From an uncultured bacterium (GTDB taxonomy: Bacteria; Bacteroidota; Rhodothermia; Rhodothermales; Rubricoccaceae), in assembly GCA_947493945.1 (NCBI GenBank), contig CANLSR010000007.1, positions 122,872 through 186,871 of the forward strand: 64,000 nucleotides of DNA. Reading direction: 5' to 3'. How positions within the stretch are numbered: position 1 is the first letter of the stretch; every line of letters begins with the position of its first letter. Positions 53,701-62,099 of this stretch are shown here, in pieces. The notes beneath the pieces are model-generated. The model was not told where the DNA came from, searched no databases, and worked only from the letters and a program-made list of their open reading frames with translations. The position numbers and the translations under genes are program-made.

Positions 53701-54663
53701 CGCTACGTGGCGTACCTGTTCGGCGGGCTGCTCGCGCTGCTGGCGGCCATCCTGGTCGTGGCCGTCGTGCTGGCGGGCCAGCTGACGCGGCCGTTCGGCC
53801 GGTTGCGCGAGGGTCTGAGGGCCGTCGGCGCGGGCGAGGCCGAGGAGCCGATCCCGGTCGAGACGCACGACGAGGTGGGCGAGCTGGTCGAGACGTTCAA
53901 CGCCATGCAGGCCCAGCTCGCCGAGAGCCGCCGCCAGCTGGCCGAGCAGGAGCGCGAGCTGGCCTGGAGCACCATGGCCCGCCAGGTGGCGCACGAGATC
54001 AAGAACCCGCTGATGCCGATGAAGCTGTCGGTCCAGCACCTCCAGCGCACCTTCCACCGCCCAGGCGACGAGGCGCCGCCCGAGGACGTCCGCTTTGCCG
54101 GCCAGTTCGAGCGGACGACCGGGATGCTGATCGACCAGATCGAGACCCTGAACCGCATCGCCTCCGACTTTTCGCGCTTTGCCCGGATGCCGATGCGCGC
54201 GCCCGAGACGCTGGACCTGTCCGAGGTCGCCGCCGAGGCCGCGGCGCTGTTCGAGGGGCCGCTGGCCGAGAGCGGCCGGGCCGGGCTCGACCTCGACCTG
54301 AGCGCCGCCCCGCTGCCCGTCCTGGCCGACCACGAGGAGCTGCGCCGCGTGCTGGTGAACCTGCTCACCAACGCCCTCCAGGCCATCCCGGACCGGCCCG
54401 AGTCCGGCCGCATCCGCCTGCGCACCGTGCTCGCCGACGGCGCCGCCCAGGCCCACGTCTCCGACGACGGGACCGGCATCCCGGCCGAGATTCAGGAGCA
54501 GGTGTTCCAGCCCAGCTTCTCGACCAAGACCAGCGGCATGGGGCTCGGCCTCGCCATCTCGAAGCGGGCCATCGAAGCCGCCAGCGGCACGATCTCGTTC
54601 GAGACGGTCGAGGGCCAGGGCACCACGTTCGTCGTCCGTCTGCCCCTCGCTCCCGCACCGTGA
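50710..54663 (+). CDS. Very large multi-pass NtrY-like sensor histidine kinase
   Basis: The 1317-residue protein starts at GTG with a membrane segment (residues 8-33), then a periplasmic domain, about seven consecutive membrane segments (roughly 235-520), a second extracytoplasmic domain, two more membrane segments near 800-870, a third sensor domain and a final membrane segment before a HAMP domain (TRPFGRLREGLRAVG). The HisKA domain has His1095 in QVAHEIKNPLMPMKLSVQHL, which is the NtrY form, and the HATPase has NLLTNALQAIPD and SGMGLGLAI. No response regulator is adjacent. The MOSC gene follows with a 1-nt overlap. Confidence 0.9.
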   Translation: MLRSLSRRVAVLLGGAVVLAVLLGVTLAVEAWQVRSVTAADVEAAQAQTVAHVRAELADVVEAMRVRAQAVAEQPAVRAALARGGGDVDADALRALAELPRPARTSVEVISDAGTTLAWSGPTFPRLTDPPGDSVRTRVVADDAGRRALVVWVPAVSGAVRVVQVVQAAVPVRNRYLQDYDVADAWRSGASVPFAVRFGEAGGAEVRGPDGALIGRVEVGEPTVDGLISRRRSTTRSIAALWAALLLVWLLAGVGSALVAAVRAAERQQTRRAWAGALGALAAFVGGLAALRYGMLDLDVPVRWLDGARRPAALFDPALLASDFGGGALRSPGDLAISAALVLAASGAGLGVALRYDASVQRAGRVRRWVGGAVAVVVAAASLVGSARWVEQAVLDATIPYTDQTGPLLTGPMWVALAGLVGVLAAVAAAIAAGVLVARWGRTRKSWAAPVALALGTAAVVAALGAAPALPTLALAALGCALAVSLAGRPERRVWPLTFRGALVVALVLAPVLYGEMADPLRQRTELLLEDAAFAFSDNRDDRVTVAIDQVFDEARADDALGPVLLDALALADSARRAETPLAADSSRRAVDALATSLVQNSLLGSLADVATELRIVSPAGDTLGGYVERGATAQNDGLSYTATRTAFAEREVQPRFLRFRVRDDERRGLRRTAAIGPVLDDAGDTAAWLYLRVTPRTARFPTETPFPRVLAPTGLFGLDDEALSYAEYDDGVLVRQRGPARLRLDSTVYAALSERARALRRPETIDGRPTLTYYERQGEDARDVVVVRAPTGDRLDVLFVLLRLCLAGLALGAVVFAVGLVVRRRLGLLPVQRTRFRDKVLNRFLVVGLASVALTGVVGQRVIVEQNREAVRDALRQRLGRAAAVFAAEPDAAAATRLDAVSAALGVDVHLYRGEQLEASSRRQLVRQRLIEPRLPGLVYHALYLDDQPYAFSDDEIGTFRYTTGYLALPDSAGRPAQALAIPTLSEQVGIEAGRSRYVAYLFGGLLALLAAILVVAVVLAGQLTRPFGRLREGLRAVGAGEAEEPIPVETHDEVGELVETFNAMQAQLAESRRQLAEQERELAWSTMARQVAHEIKNPLMPMKLSVQHLQRTFHRPGDEAPPEDVRFAGQFERTTGMLIDQIETLNRIASDFSRFARMPMRAPETLDLSEVAAEAAALFEGPLAESGRAGLDLDLSAAPLPVLADHEELRRVLVNLLTNALQAIPDRPESGRIRLRTVLADGAAQAHVSDDGTGIPAEIQEQVFQPSFSTKTSGMGLGLAISKRAIEAASGTISFETVEGQGTTFVVRLPLAPAP

Positions 54664-55178
54664 TGTCCGGCCGAATCGTCCAGGTCAACGTGTCCCCGGG
54701 CGGCGTGCCCAAGCTCCCCGTCGCCCAGGCCCACGTCGGGCGGCTGGGGCTGGCAGGCGACGCCGTCAACCACCCCAAGATCCACGGCGGGCCGGAGCGG
54801 GCGGTGTGCCTGTTCTCGGCCGAGGTCATCGGGGCGCTCCGGGCCGAGGGCCACCCGATCACGCCCGGCGCCGTCGGCGAAAACCTGACCGTCGCCGGCC
54901 TCGACTGGCCCGCGCTGGCGGTCGGCACGGTGCTGGAAATAGGGGAGGAGCTGCGGCTCCAACTCAGCCAGCGCGTCGAGCCGTGCCGGACGATTGCCGG
55001 CGCCTTCGCGGACGGCCAGTTCAAGCGGATCAAGCCGTCACGCGTGCCCGACGAGACGCGGTGGTACGCTCGGGTGCTGGCCGAGGGCACCGTGCGCCCC
55101 GGCGACCCGGTCCGGCTGGCGGCCGGCGTGGACGAGGGCCAACCGCTCGCCGACGCCGACCGCCAGCGCGGCGGCTAG
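54663..55178 (+). CDS. MOSC domain protein
   Basis: The 171-residue product is a MOSC domain (molybdenum-cofactor sulfurase C-terminal type): RIVQVNVSPGGVPKLPV, NHPKIHGGPERAVCLFSAE, ITPGAVGENLTVAGLDW, AVGTVLEIG and SQRVEPCRTI with the conserved Cys. Family members bind Moco sulfur or act in N-hydroxylated compound reduction. Its ATG overlaps the kinase stop (TGATG); the stop overlaps the converging cystathionine gamma-synthase stop (CTAG). Confidence 0.92.
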   Translation: MSGRIVQVNVSPGGVPKLPVAQAHVGRLGLAGDAVNHPKIHGGPERAVCLFSAEVIGALRAEGHPITPGAVGENLTVAGLDWPALAVGTVLEIGEELRLQLSQRVEPCRTIAGAFADGQFKRIKPSRVPDETRWYARVLAEGTVRPGDPVRLAAGVDEGQPLADADRQRGG

Positions 55179-56365
55179 AGCGACGCCAGCGCCCGGTCGA
55201 GGTCCTCGATCAAGTCCGCCGGGTCCTCGACGCCGACGCTGAGCCGCACCAGGCTGTCGGGCAGGCCCGCGCCGCGGCGCACGTCGGCCGGGATGGAGCC
55301 GTGCGTCATCGACGCCGGGTGCGAGACCAGGCTCTCGACGCCGCCCAGGCTCTCCGCCAGCGCGAACACGCGCGTCGCCTGCATCAACCGGACGGCCGTC
55401 TCGACGGCGTCGTCGGCCAGCACCAAAGACACCATGCCGCCAAAGTCGCGCATCTGGCGTGCGGCCGTGTCGTGGCCGGGGTGGTCCTCGAAGCCGGGGT
55501 AGATCGCCCGGCCCACCTTGTCGTGGCCCCGCAGGAAGTCGGCGACGGCGCGGGCGTTGGCGCAGTGGCGCTCCATCCGCAGGTGCAGCGTCTTGGTGGA
55601 GCGGAGCATCAGGAAGCAGTCCAGCGGGCCCGGCGCAGCGCCGATGGCCTTGATCTGGAACCGAAGGTGCTCTTCCCACCCGTCGTCGCTGGTCAGCACG
55701 GCCCCGCCGACGACGTCGCTGTGCCCGCCGATGTACTTGGTGGTCGAGTGCAGCACCAGGTCGGCGCCCAGCGCCAGAGGCTGCTGGAGGTAGGGGCTTG
55801 CAAACGTGTTGTCGACGGCCACGTCCACGCCGCGCCCGTGCGCGACGTCCGCCAGCGCGGCGATGTCGTAGATGCGCAGGAGCGGGTTGGTCGGCGTCTC
55901 GATCCAGACCAGGCGCGTCTCGTCGGTGATCGCCTGGTCGAGCGCGTCGGGGTCGCTCAGGTCCGCGAACGTGAACGAGACGCCCATCGGCTCGTGGATC
56001 TGGCGCATCAGGCGGTAGGTGCCGCCGTAGAGGTCGCTCGTCGCGATCACGTGGTCGCCCGGGCGCAGGCGGCGCAGGACGGCGTCGATGCCGGCCAGGC
56101 CGCTAGCGAACGCGACGCCGTGCGCGGCGCCCTCCAGCGAGGCCAGGTTGGCCTCCAGGTCGCTCCGCGTCGGGTTCGAGACCCGGGCGTACTCGTGCCC
56201 CTGGTGCTCGCCCGGAGCCGACTGGACGAAGGTGCTGGTCAGGTAGACCGGCGTCATGATGGCGCCCGTGGACGGGTCGGGCGTCTGGCCGGCGTGGACG
56301 GCGCGGGTGGCGAAGCCGAGGCCGTCCGGCTGGCGGTCGGGGTGGGCGGAGGGAGAGGAGGGCAT
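55175..56365 (-). CDS. Cystathionine gamma-synthase family PLP enzyme
   Basis: The 396-residue enzyme belongs to the Cys/Met metabolism PLP family. Motifs: ATRAVHAGQTPDPSTGAIMTPVYLTSTF-type start, the aromatic and phosphate-binding loop SGLAGIDAVL, DNTFASPYLQQPL, the PLP lysine in HSTTKYIGGHSDVVGG and the C-terminal LGGVESLVSHPASMTHGSIP. It could be cystathionine gamma-synthase (methionine synthesis) or gamma-lyase; sequence alone does not separate them. It is co-directional with the TPR lipoprotein gene, but the terminator at 56383 separates them. Confidence 0.94.
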   Translation of the reverse strand: MPSSPSAHPDRQPDGLGFATRAVHAGQTPDPSTGAIMTPVYLTSTFVQSAPGEHQGHEYARVSNPTRSDLEANLASLEGAAHGVAFASGLAGIDAVLRRLRPGDHVIATSDLYGGTYRLMRQIHEPMGVSFTFADLSDPDALDQAITDETRLVWIETPTNPLLRIYDIAALADVAHGRGVDVAVDNTFASPYLQQPLALGADLVLHSTTKYIGGHSDVVGGAVLTSDDGWEEHLRFQIKAIGAAPGPLDCFLMLRSTKTLHLRMERHCANARAVADFLRGHDKVGRAIYPGFEDHPGHDTAARQMRDFGGMVSLVLADDAVETAVRLMQATRVFALAESLGGVESLVSHPASMTHGSIPADVRRGAGLPDSLVRLSVGVEDPADLIEDLDRALASL

Positions 56366-56382
56366 GAAACGGGGGGGACTGT

Positions 56383-56421
56383 AAAAACGGCGGGGGCGCG
56401 GGTCGAGCCACGCCCCCGCCG
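56383..56421 (-). terminator. Intrinsic terminator of TPR lipoprotein gene
   Basis: On the minus strand CGGCGGGGGCG (56411-56421) pairs perfectly with CGCCCCCGCCG (56388-56398), followed by TTTTT. It ends the transcript from 57594 before the cystathionine gamma-synthase start. Confidence 0.92.
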
Positions 56422-56445
56422 AGGGAGGAGATCAGGCGCGGGGCG

Positions 56446-57594
56446 CTAGTTCATCGACATGCCGGCGCACTCCGACACCTCGGTGGCGTCGTCGATCCGA
56501 TTGAGCTGGGTGTAGACGCGGAACAGCGCCTCGCAGAAGCTCTGCTCGTCGGCCGCGTCGCCGGCCAGCGTCCGGGCCTGGTTGAGCGGCTCCAGCGCCA
56601 GCTCGAGGTTCTGGTTGCGCTCCTGGATCAGCGCGCTGGCGGCGGCCGTGTCCTCGGTGTCGTTGGCCTGCGTGTTCAGCTGGGCGGCCTTGTTCTGGTA
56701 GGCGGCCCCGAGGTTGTAGAACGCGTCGGCGTTGTCGGGCGCCAGGCGCGTGGCCTCCTGGAGCTGGACCACGGCCCCGTCGAAGTCCCCGGACTGGAGC
56801 AGGAGCGCGCCGTAGTTGTACCGGATCGTCGGGTCGTCGGGCTGGCTTTGGACGGCGGCGGCGTAGCGCGCCGTGGCCTGGTCGGTCTGGCCCGAGCGGG
56901 TGTAGGCGTTGAGGAGCATCGTCTCGATGTCCGCGTCGTCCGGGAAGCGCGCCTGGGCCGCCTCCAGCACCGTCACCGCGTCCGACGGCCGGTCGGCGAG
57001 CAGCAGCGCGCGGCCGTAGTAGTAGGCGAGCACGGAGTCGTCGGCGTCCAGCGCCGAGGCCCGCTCCAGCGGCGTCACGGCCTGGGCGGCCTCGCCGGCG
57101 CGGAGGTAGGCCAGGCCCAGGGTGAGGTAGCCCTGCGTCGAGTCCGGCATCAGCTGGTTGGCCGCTTCCAGGTATGGGACCGCCATCGTGGCGTCCGTCG
57201 CCTCGTTGCGGACGATGTCGTTGCCGCCGTTGACCGCCGTCGCCCACGTGTTCAACCGGGCGTCGCGGGACTGGTCGCTGCCGGGGGCCAGCGTCTCGAC
57301 GCGGCGGGCGGTCTCCAGCATGCCGTCGAAGTTCTGCGCCAGGAAGGCCTGCTTCTCGGCGTCGGTCGAGAGGTCCTCGTACTGGCGCCGGTAGACCTCG
57401 GTCCTGAGCACCAACGCGTCGACGTTGTCGGGGTTGACCGCCAGCGCCTCGTCGATGCTGGAGAGCGCGAGGTCGTACTCCCCGGTGATCAAGTTCGCCT
57501 GGGCCTCCCCGAGACCAGAGGCGGCCGTACATCCGGCGCCGACCAGGACCGCGAGGAGGAGTGCAAAGGGGAGGGGGGAAAAGCGGGGTCGCAT
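56446..57594 (-). CDS. TPR-repeat lipoprotein
   Basis: The 382-residue protein has a lipoprotein signal (PFALLLAVLVGAGCTAA) and at least six TPR-like units, for example YDLALSSIDEALAVNPDNVDAL, QGYLTLGLAYLRAGEAAQAV, VLAYYYGRALLLADRPSDAV, IRYNYGALLLQSGDFDGAVVQLQEA and AFYNLGAAYQNKA. It probably acts as a periplasmic or outer-membrane assembly scaffold. No family name is certain. The C-terminal pair of cysteines (SFCEAL, ECAGMS) may form a disulfide. Confidence 0.88.
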   Translation of the reverse strand: MRPRFSPLPFALLLAVLVGAGCTAASGLGEAQANLITGEYDLALSSIDEALAVNPDNVDALVLRTEVYRRQYEDLSTDAEKQAFLAQNFDGMLETARRVETLAPGSDQSRDARLNTWATAVNGGNDIVRNEATDATMAVPYLEAANQLMPDSTQGYLTLGLAYLRAGEAAQAVTPLERASALDADDSVLAYYYGRALLLADRPSDAVTVLEAAQARFPDDADIETMLLNAYTRSGQTDQATARYAAAVQSQPDDPTIRYNYGALLLQSGDFDGAVVQLQEATRLAPDNADAFYNLGAAYQNKAAQLNTQANDTEDTAAASALIQERNQNLELALEPLNQARTLAGDAADEQSFCEALFRVYTQLNRIDDATEVSECAGMSMN

Positions 57595-57733
57595 AACGTC
57601 GGGTGGTGGGAGGGAGAGGGAACGCCTCGGATCTCGGGGCGGGTCCGGGGGGTCGGAGCCTTTCCACGCCTAAACTACTCCGCAGGGTCCGCCCTCGGCC
57701 TTTCCTTACCGGCCTCTTCGCTCCGCCACCCGC

Positions 57734-58723
57734 ATGACGACCGCCGCGCACGCGCTCCTAGACCACCTCTTCGACTACGCCGGCCTGTTCCCGCCGGCGG
57801 CCCTCGACCTCGACGCGGCGACCGCGGCGTACGCCGGCTACCACGCCGGCCCCGACGCCTGGATGCTGGGCCGCTTCATCGTCCCCGCCGGCCGGCTGGC
57901 GGAAGGCGCCGACGCCGACGACGGCCAGCTGCTCGACGCGTACGCGGATCGCTTCGAGGGCGAGCCGTGGCGGTTCTCGGTGCTCGGGCTGGCGCCGGAC
58001 GACGGCGAGACCTGGCTCGAAGCGGCCCTCCGCACCCTGGGCCAGGCGCGCGCCTTCAACGCTCGGCACCCCGGCCGGACCACGTGCGACCGCTTCGAGT
58101 TGCGGCTGCCCGCTGCGCTCGCTTCCGACACGGACGCGCTTGCCGGCGCGCTCTTAGACCTGGACGCCACCTATTTGGGCGGCGCCGGCACCGGCCCCCG
58201 CGCCGCGCTGGAGGTACCGTTCATGGACGCGCCCGATAGCGTCGCCCCGGCTGCGGCTGCCGTCGCGGAGGCCAACGGCCAGGCCGGCCGGCCGGCGTTT
58301 GCGCTCAAGCTCCGCTGCGGCGGCGTCACGCCAGACCTGGTGCCGGACGTCGAGACGCTGGCGGAGGCGCTCGCCGAGGTGGTCCGCGCCGGCGTCCCGT
58401 TCAAGGCGACGGCCGGGCTGCATCACCCGCTCCCCAACCACGACGACGCCGTCGGCGCCCGAATGCACGGCTTCCTGGGCGTGTTCGGCGGTGCCGTGCT
58501 GGCCCGGCTCCACGGGCTGGGCGCGGCCGACTGGGCCGAGATCTTGGACAGCGTCGACGCCTCCGACTGGTCCGTCGACGACGGCCTGCGCTGGCGCTCA
58601 CTCCGGGCCACGGCCGCCGAGGTCGCTGACGCCCGCCGCCAGCTGGCGCTGAGCTTCGGCACGTGCTCGTTCGACGAGCCGCGCGACGACCTCCGCGCCC
58701 TGGGCTGGCTCCAGGCCCGCTGA
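57734..58723 (+). CDS. Conserved hypothetical protein upstream of fumarylacetoacetase
   Basis: The 329-residue product is not one I can name, though its pattern looks conserved: LLDHLFDYAGLFPPAALDL, AWMLGRFIVPAGRL, FALKLRCGGVTPDLVPDVETLAEAL, VPFKATAGLHHPL and LSFGTCSFDEPRDDLRALGW. The KATAGLHHP motif could be a catalytic or metal-binding loop of a barrel enzyme. It is 132 nt upstream of fumarylacetoacetase on the same strand, so a link to aromatic amino-acid breakdown is possible but unproven. Confidence 0.8.
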   Translation: MTTAAHALLDHLFDYAGLFPPAALDLDAATAAYAGYHAGPDAWMLGRFIVPAGRLAEGADADDGQLLDAYADRFEGEPWRFSVLGLAPDDGETWLEAALRTLGQARAFNARHPGRTTCDRFELRLPAALASDTDALAGALLDLDATYLGGAGTGPRAALEVPFMDAPDSVAPAAAAVAEANGQAGRPAFALKLRCGGVTPDLVPDVETLAEALAEVVRAGVPFKATAGLHHPLPNHDDAVGARMHGFLGVFGGAVLARLHGLGAADWAEILDSVDASDWSVDDGLRWRSLRATAAEVADARRQLALSFGTCSFDEPRDDLRALGWLQAR

Positions 58724-58855
58724 CGCCCGCCGGCTCTCCGCTCACGCCCGCCGGCCTGAGGAAGAACGGCGGGCTGGCAGGAGGCCCCCGCCCGACGCCG
58801 CGCCCGCCCCCGGCCTCACCCCCTCGCCTCAAATCTCAACCCCCGACCCCCACCT

Positions 58856-60142
58856 ATGACCTCCTTTCTCGACCTCCCCGCCGGCACCGGCTTCGGGCTC
58901 CGCAACCTCCCCTACGGCGTGTTCTCCACCGACGGCGAGGGCGCCCGCGTGGGCGTCCGGTTGGGCGACACCGTCGTCGACCTGGCGGCGCTCGAGCGGC
59001 ACGGGCTGATCGCGGCGCCGGGCGGGGGCCGCGCGCCCGTGTTCTCCCACGGCTCGCTCAACGACTTCATGGCCCTGGGCGCCGACGCCTGGGCCGCCGT
59101 CCGCGGCCGCCTCCAAGACCTGCTGCGTGCCGACGGCGAGGACGCGCTGCGCGAGTCGGCCGAGATCCGCGCCGAAGCGCTCGTGCCGCTGGCGGAGGTC
59201 ACGATGCACCTGCCGGCTGAGATCGGCGACTACACCGACTTCTACTCGTCGCGCCAGCACGCGACCAACGTGGGCACCATGTTCCGGGGGCCGGAGAACG
59301 CGCTCATGCCCAACTGGCTGCACCTGCCGGTGGGCTACCACGGCCGCGCGTCCAGCGTGGTCGTGAGCGGCACCGACGTCACGCGGCCGAGCGGCCAGCA
59401 GAAGCCCGACGACGACGCGCCGCCCGTGTTCGGGCCGTCCAAGCTGCTGGACATCGAGCTCGAGCTGGGCTTTTTCGTGGGCACCGGGAACGACCTCGGC
59501 GAACCGATCCCGATCGAGGAGGCCGGGCGCCACATTTTCGGCTTCGTGCTCGTCAACGACTGGAGCGCGCGCGACATCCAGAAGTGGGAGTACGTGCCGC
59601 TGGGGCCGTTCCTGGGCAAGAGCTTCGCCACGTCGATCTCGCCGTGGGTGGTGCCCTACGCCGCGCTCGACCCGTTCCGCATCGCGGGCGAGGCGCAGGA
59701 CGCGAGCCAGGGCAACCCCGAGCCGCTCGGCTACCTCCGCCAGTCGGAGCCGCGCGCGCTCGACGTGTCGCTCGCGGTCGGCCTGGAGACCGAGGCCATG
59801 CGCGCGGCCGGCCGGCCGCCCGAGGTGGTCTCGCGGTCCAACGCGAAGTACCTCTACTGGAGCCCCGAGCAGCAGCTGGCCCACCACACCGTCAACGGCT
59901 GCAACGCCCGCCCGGGCGACCTGATGGCCTCGGGCACGATCAGCGGCGAGGCCAAGGGCAGCTACGGCTCGCTCCTGGAGCTGACCTGGCGTGGCACCGA
60001 GCCGCTGGCGGTCGGCGGCGAGACGCGCCGGTTCCTGGAGGACGGCGACCGCGTGGTGCTGACCGGGCAGGCCTCGCGCGGCGACCTCACGGTCGGGTTC
60101 GGGAGCGTGTCGGGAGCCATCCGCCCGGCCGTCGGGGCATAG
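58856..60142 (+). CDS. fahA: Fumarylacetoacetase
   Basis: The enzyme hydrolyses fumarylacetoacetate to fumarate and acetoacetate, the last step of tyrosine degradation. The 428-residue protein has the N-terminal domain (FGLRNLPYGVFST) and the catalytic domain: DFYSSRQHATNVGTMFRG, PVGYHGRASSVVVSG, DIELELGFFVG, VNDWSARDIQKWEYVPLGPF and NGCNARPGDLMASGTISG. Length matches the eukaryote-like FAH family (about 420). Homogentisate dioxygenase is not in the window. Confidence 0.96.
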   Translation: MTSFLDLPAGTGFGLRNLPYGVFSTDGEGARVGVRLGDTVVDLAALERHGLIAAPGGGRAPVFSHGSLNDFMALGADAWAAVRGRLQDLLRADGEDALRESAEIRAEALVPLAEVTMHLPAEIGDYTDFYSSRQHATNVGTMFRGPENALMPNWLHLPVGYHGRASSVVVSGTDVTRPSGQQKPDDDAPPVFGPSKLLDIELELGFFVGTGNDLGEPIPIEEAGRHIFGFVLVNDWSARDIQKWEYVPLGPFLGKSFATSISPWVVPYAALDPFRIAGEAQDASQGNPEPLGYLRQSEPRALDVSLAVGLETEAMRAAGRPPEVVSRSNAKYLYWSPEQQLAHHTVNGCNARPGDLMASGTISGEAKGSYGSLLELTWRGTEPLAVGGETRRFLEDGDRVVLTGQASRGDLTVGFGSVSGAIRPAVGA

Positions 60143-60170
60143 GGCTTTCCATCTATGGCGTGTAGTCCCT

Positions 60171-60178
60171 TACCTTAG
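60171..60178 (+). promoter_or_regulatory. Candidate -7 box of queA gene
   Basis: TACCTTAG lies downstream of the fumarylacetoacetase stop and about 35-60 nt before the queA start codons. Confidence 0.4.
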
Positions 60179-60235
60179 GGCTCTGTTCCGGCGGCTCGTG
60201 CCGCCCCGCCTATGCAGGTTGTCCACCCGTCATTT

Positions 60236-61294
60236 ATGCAGCACGCGCTGCGGCTGAGCGCGTTCGACTACGACGCCCCCCGGGACCGAGTCGCCGCCTA
60301 CCCCGCCGAGCCCCGCGACAGCGCCCGCCTGATGGTCGTCGACCGCCAGTCGGGCACCATCGAGCACCGGGCGGTCCGCGACCTGCCCGACTACTTCGGG
60401 CCGGGCGACGTGCTGGTCGCCAACGACACCCAGGTGTTCCCGGCCCGCCTGCGGGGCATCAAGGAGAACACGGGCGCCAAGGCCGAGGCGTTCCTGCTCC
60501 GGGAGCTCAGCCGCGAGAACCGGCTGTGGGACTCCATCGTGGACCCGGCGCGCAAGATCCGGGTGGGCAACAAGCTCGTGTTCAGCGACCGGCTGGCGGC
60601 CGAGGTCCTCGACAACACGACCAGCCGGGGGCGCACGCTCCGGTTCATCTTCGACGGCCCGCCCGAGGAGCTCTACGCCGCCATCGACGCCGTGGGCGAG
60701 ACGCCGATCCCGCCCTACCTCCGCCGCCCCACCGAGCCGGCCGACCGCGACCGCTACCAGACGATGTTCGCCCGGCACCGCGGGGCCGTCGCCGCGCCCT
60801 CGGCCGGCCTGCACTTTACGCCCGAGCTCGTCGCCAGCCTGGCGGAGCGGGGGGCCGAGATCGCGACCGTCACGCTCCACACCGGCCTGGGCACCTTCCA
60901 GTCGGTCGAGGTCGAGGACCTGTCCAAGCACCGCGTCCACTCGGAGTACTTCCACGTGCCCCCCGAGACCGAGACGTGCGTCAACCGGGCGCTCACCCAC
61001 CCCGACCGCACCGTGACGGCTTGTGGCACGACGGTCGTCCGGGCCATGGAGTCGACGATCTCCGCCAGCAAGACGCTCAAAGCGGACGACGGGTGGACGG
61101 ACAAGTTTATCTACCCCGTCTACGACTTCCTGGTCACCGAGCGGCTCCTGACCAACTTCCACCGCCCGCGCTCGACGCTGCTGATGATGGTCTCGGCCTT
61201 CGCCGGCCACGCGCTGCTGATGGAGGCGTACCAGGAGGCGATCCGCGAGGAGTACCGCCTGTTCGCCTTCGGCGACGCGATGCTGGTGCTCTAG
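60236..61294 (+). CDS. queA: tRNA preQ1(34) S-adenosylmethionine ribosyltransferase-isomerase
   Basis: QueA makes epoxyqueuosine in tRNA from preQ1 using the ribosyl part of SAM. The 352-residue protein (from ATG 60236; ATG 60212 would add eight residues) has LSAFDYDAPRDRVAAYPAEPRD, VLVANDTQVFPARLRG, PIPPYLRR, SAGLHFTPEL, HTGLGTFQSVEVEDL and TNFHRPRSTLLMMVSAFAG. Length is normal. Confidence 0.95.
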   Translation: MQHALRLSAFDYDAPRDRVAAYPAEPRDSARLMVVDRQSGTIEHRAVRDLPDYFGPGDVLVANDTQVFPARLRGIKENTGAKAEAFLLRELSRENRLWDSIVDPARKIRVGNKLVFSDRLAAEVLDNTTSRGRTLRFIFDGPPEELYAAIDAVGETPIPPYLRRPTEPADRDRYQTMFARHRGAVAAPSAGLHFTPELVASLAERGAEIATVTLHTGLGTFQSVEVEDLSKHRVHSEYFHVPPETETCVNRALTHPDRTVTACGTTVVRAMESTISASKTLKADDGWTDKFIYPVYDFLVTERLLTNFHRPRSTLLMMVSAFAGHALLMEAYQEAIREEYRLFAFGDAMLVL

Positions 61295-61327
61295 ACGTCG
61301 GCGGCCGGACGGCGGCCGCGGCGGGCG

Positions 61328-61335
61328 TAGATTGG
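61328..61335 (+). promoter_or_regulatory. Candidate -7 box of ispD gene
   Basis: TAGATTGG lies 23 nt before the ATG at 61359. Confidence 0.42.
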
Positions 61336-61358
61336 GCACACCCCGCCCGAGAACCCGG

Positions 61359-62063
61359 ATGAACGACGCGTCGACGGTGGGGGTGGTGGTGCCCGCGGGC
61401 GGCTCGGGCTCGCGGATGGCCGAGCCCGGCGAGCCGGCCAAGCAGTTCCGCGAGCTCGGCGGCGCGCCCGTCGTGGTCCAGACGCTGCGGGCGTTCGCCC
61501 GGCACCCGGCGGTGGGGCCGGCCGTGGTGGTGGTGCCGGCCGGTGAGGAGGCCGAGACGCGCGGCACGCTGGCGGCGCACGGCGTCGAGGCGACGGTGGT
61601 CGCGGGCGGGGCGACCCGCCAGTCGTCGGTGGGGCGCGGCGTGGCGGCGCTGCCGGCGTCGGTGACGGCGGTGCTGGTGCACGACGCGGTGCGGCCGTTC
61701 GTAACGAGGTCCGTTATTGGATCGGTGGCAGAGACCGTCCGCCGCCACGGCGCCGCGGCGGCGGCGGTGCCCGTAGCCGACACGCTCCGGCTGGGCGGGT
61801 CCGGACCGCTGTTCGGGGAGACCGTCCCACGCGACGGCCTGTGGGCCATGCAGACGCCCCAGGCCGCCCGCCGCGACTGGCTGACGCGCGCCGCCGCCAA
61901 CGCCGCGGGCTTCGTCGCCACCGACGAGGTGGGCCTGCTCCAGCACGCCGGCCACCCGGTCTGGATCGTGGAGGGCGACGCCAGGAACGTCAAGCTGACC
62001 CGCCCGGCCGACTGGCGGCTGGCCCAGGCGCTCTGGCCGGAATGGGTGAAGGGCGGGGAGTAG
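61359..62063 (+). CDS. ispD: 2-C-methyl-D-erythritol 4-phosphate cytidylyltransferase
   Basis: The enzyme makes CDP-methylerythritol in the MEP isoprenoid pathway. The 234-residue protein has the CTP-binding loop VVPAGGSGSRM, AKQFRELGGAPVVVQTL, VLVHDAVRPFV, QTPQAARRDWL and TDEVGLLQHAGHPVWIVEGD. IspF, which acts two steps later, is encoded 105 nt downstream. Confidence 0.95.
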   Translation: MNDASTVGVVVPAGGSGSRMAEPGEPAKQFRELGGAPVVVQTLRAFARHPAVGPAVVVVPAGEEAETRGTLAAHGVEATVVAGGATRQSSVGRGVAALPASVTAVLVHDAVRPFVTRSVIGSVAETVRRHGAAAAAVPVADTLRLGGSGPLFGETVPRDGLWAMQTPQAARRDWLTRAAANAAGFVATDEVGLLQHAGHPVWIVEGDARNVKLTRPADWRLAQALWPEWVKGGE

Positions 62064-62099
62064 GAAATTGGAGGAGCCCGTCCTAGAAGTTCCGCCTGA

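Noticed and set aside
51346..54456. Very long minus-strand open frame opposite the NtrY-like kinase gene
   Set aside because: It is a GC-rich shadow frame: no domain, His/Arg/Gly-rich translation, and the plus-strand frame has clear kinase motifs.
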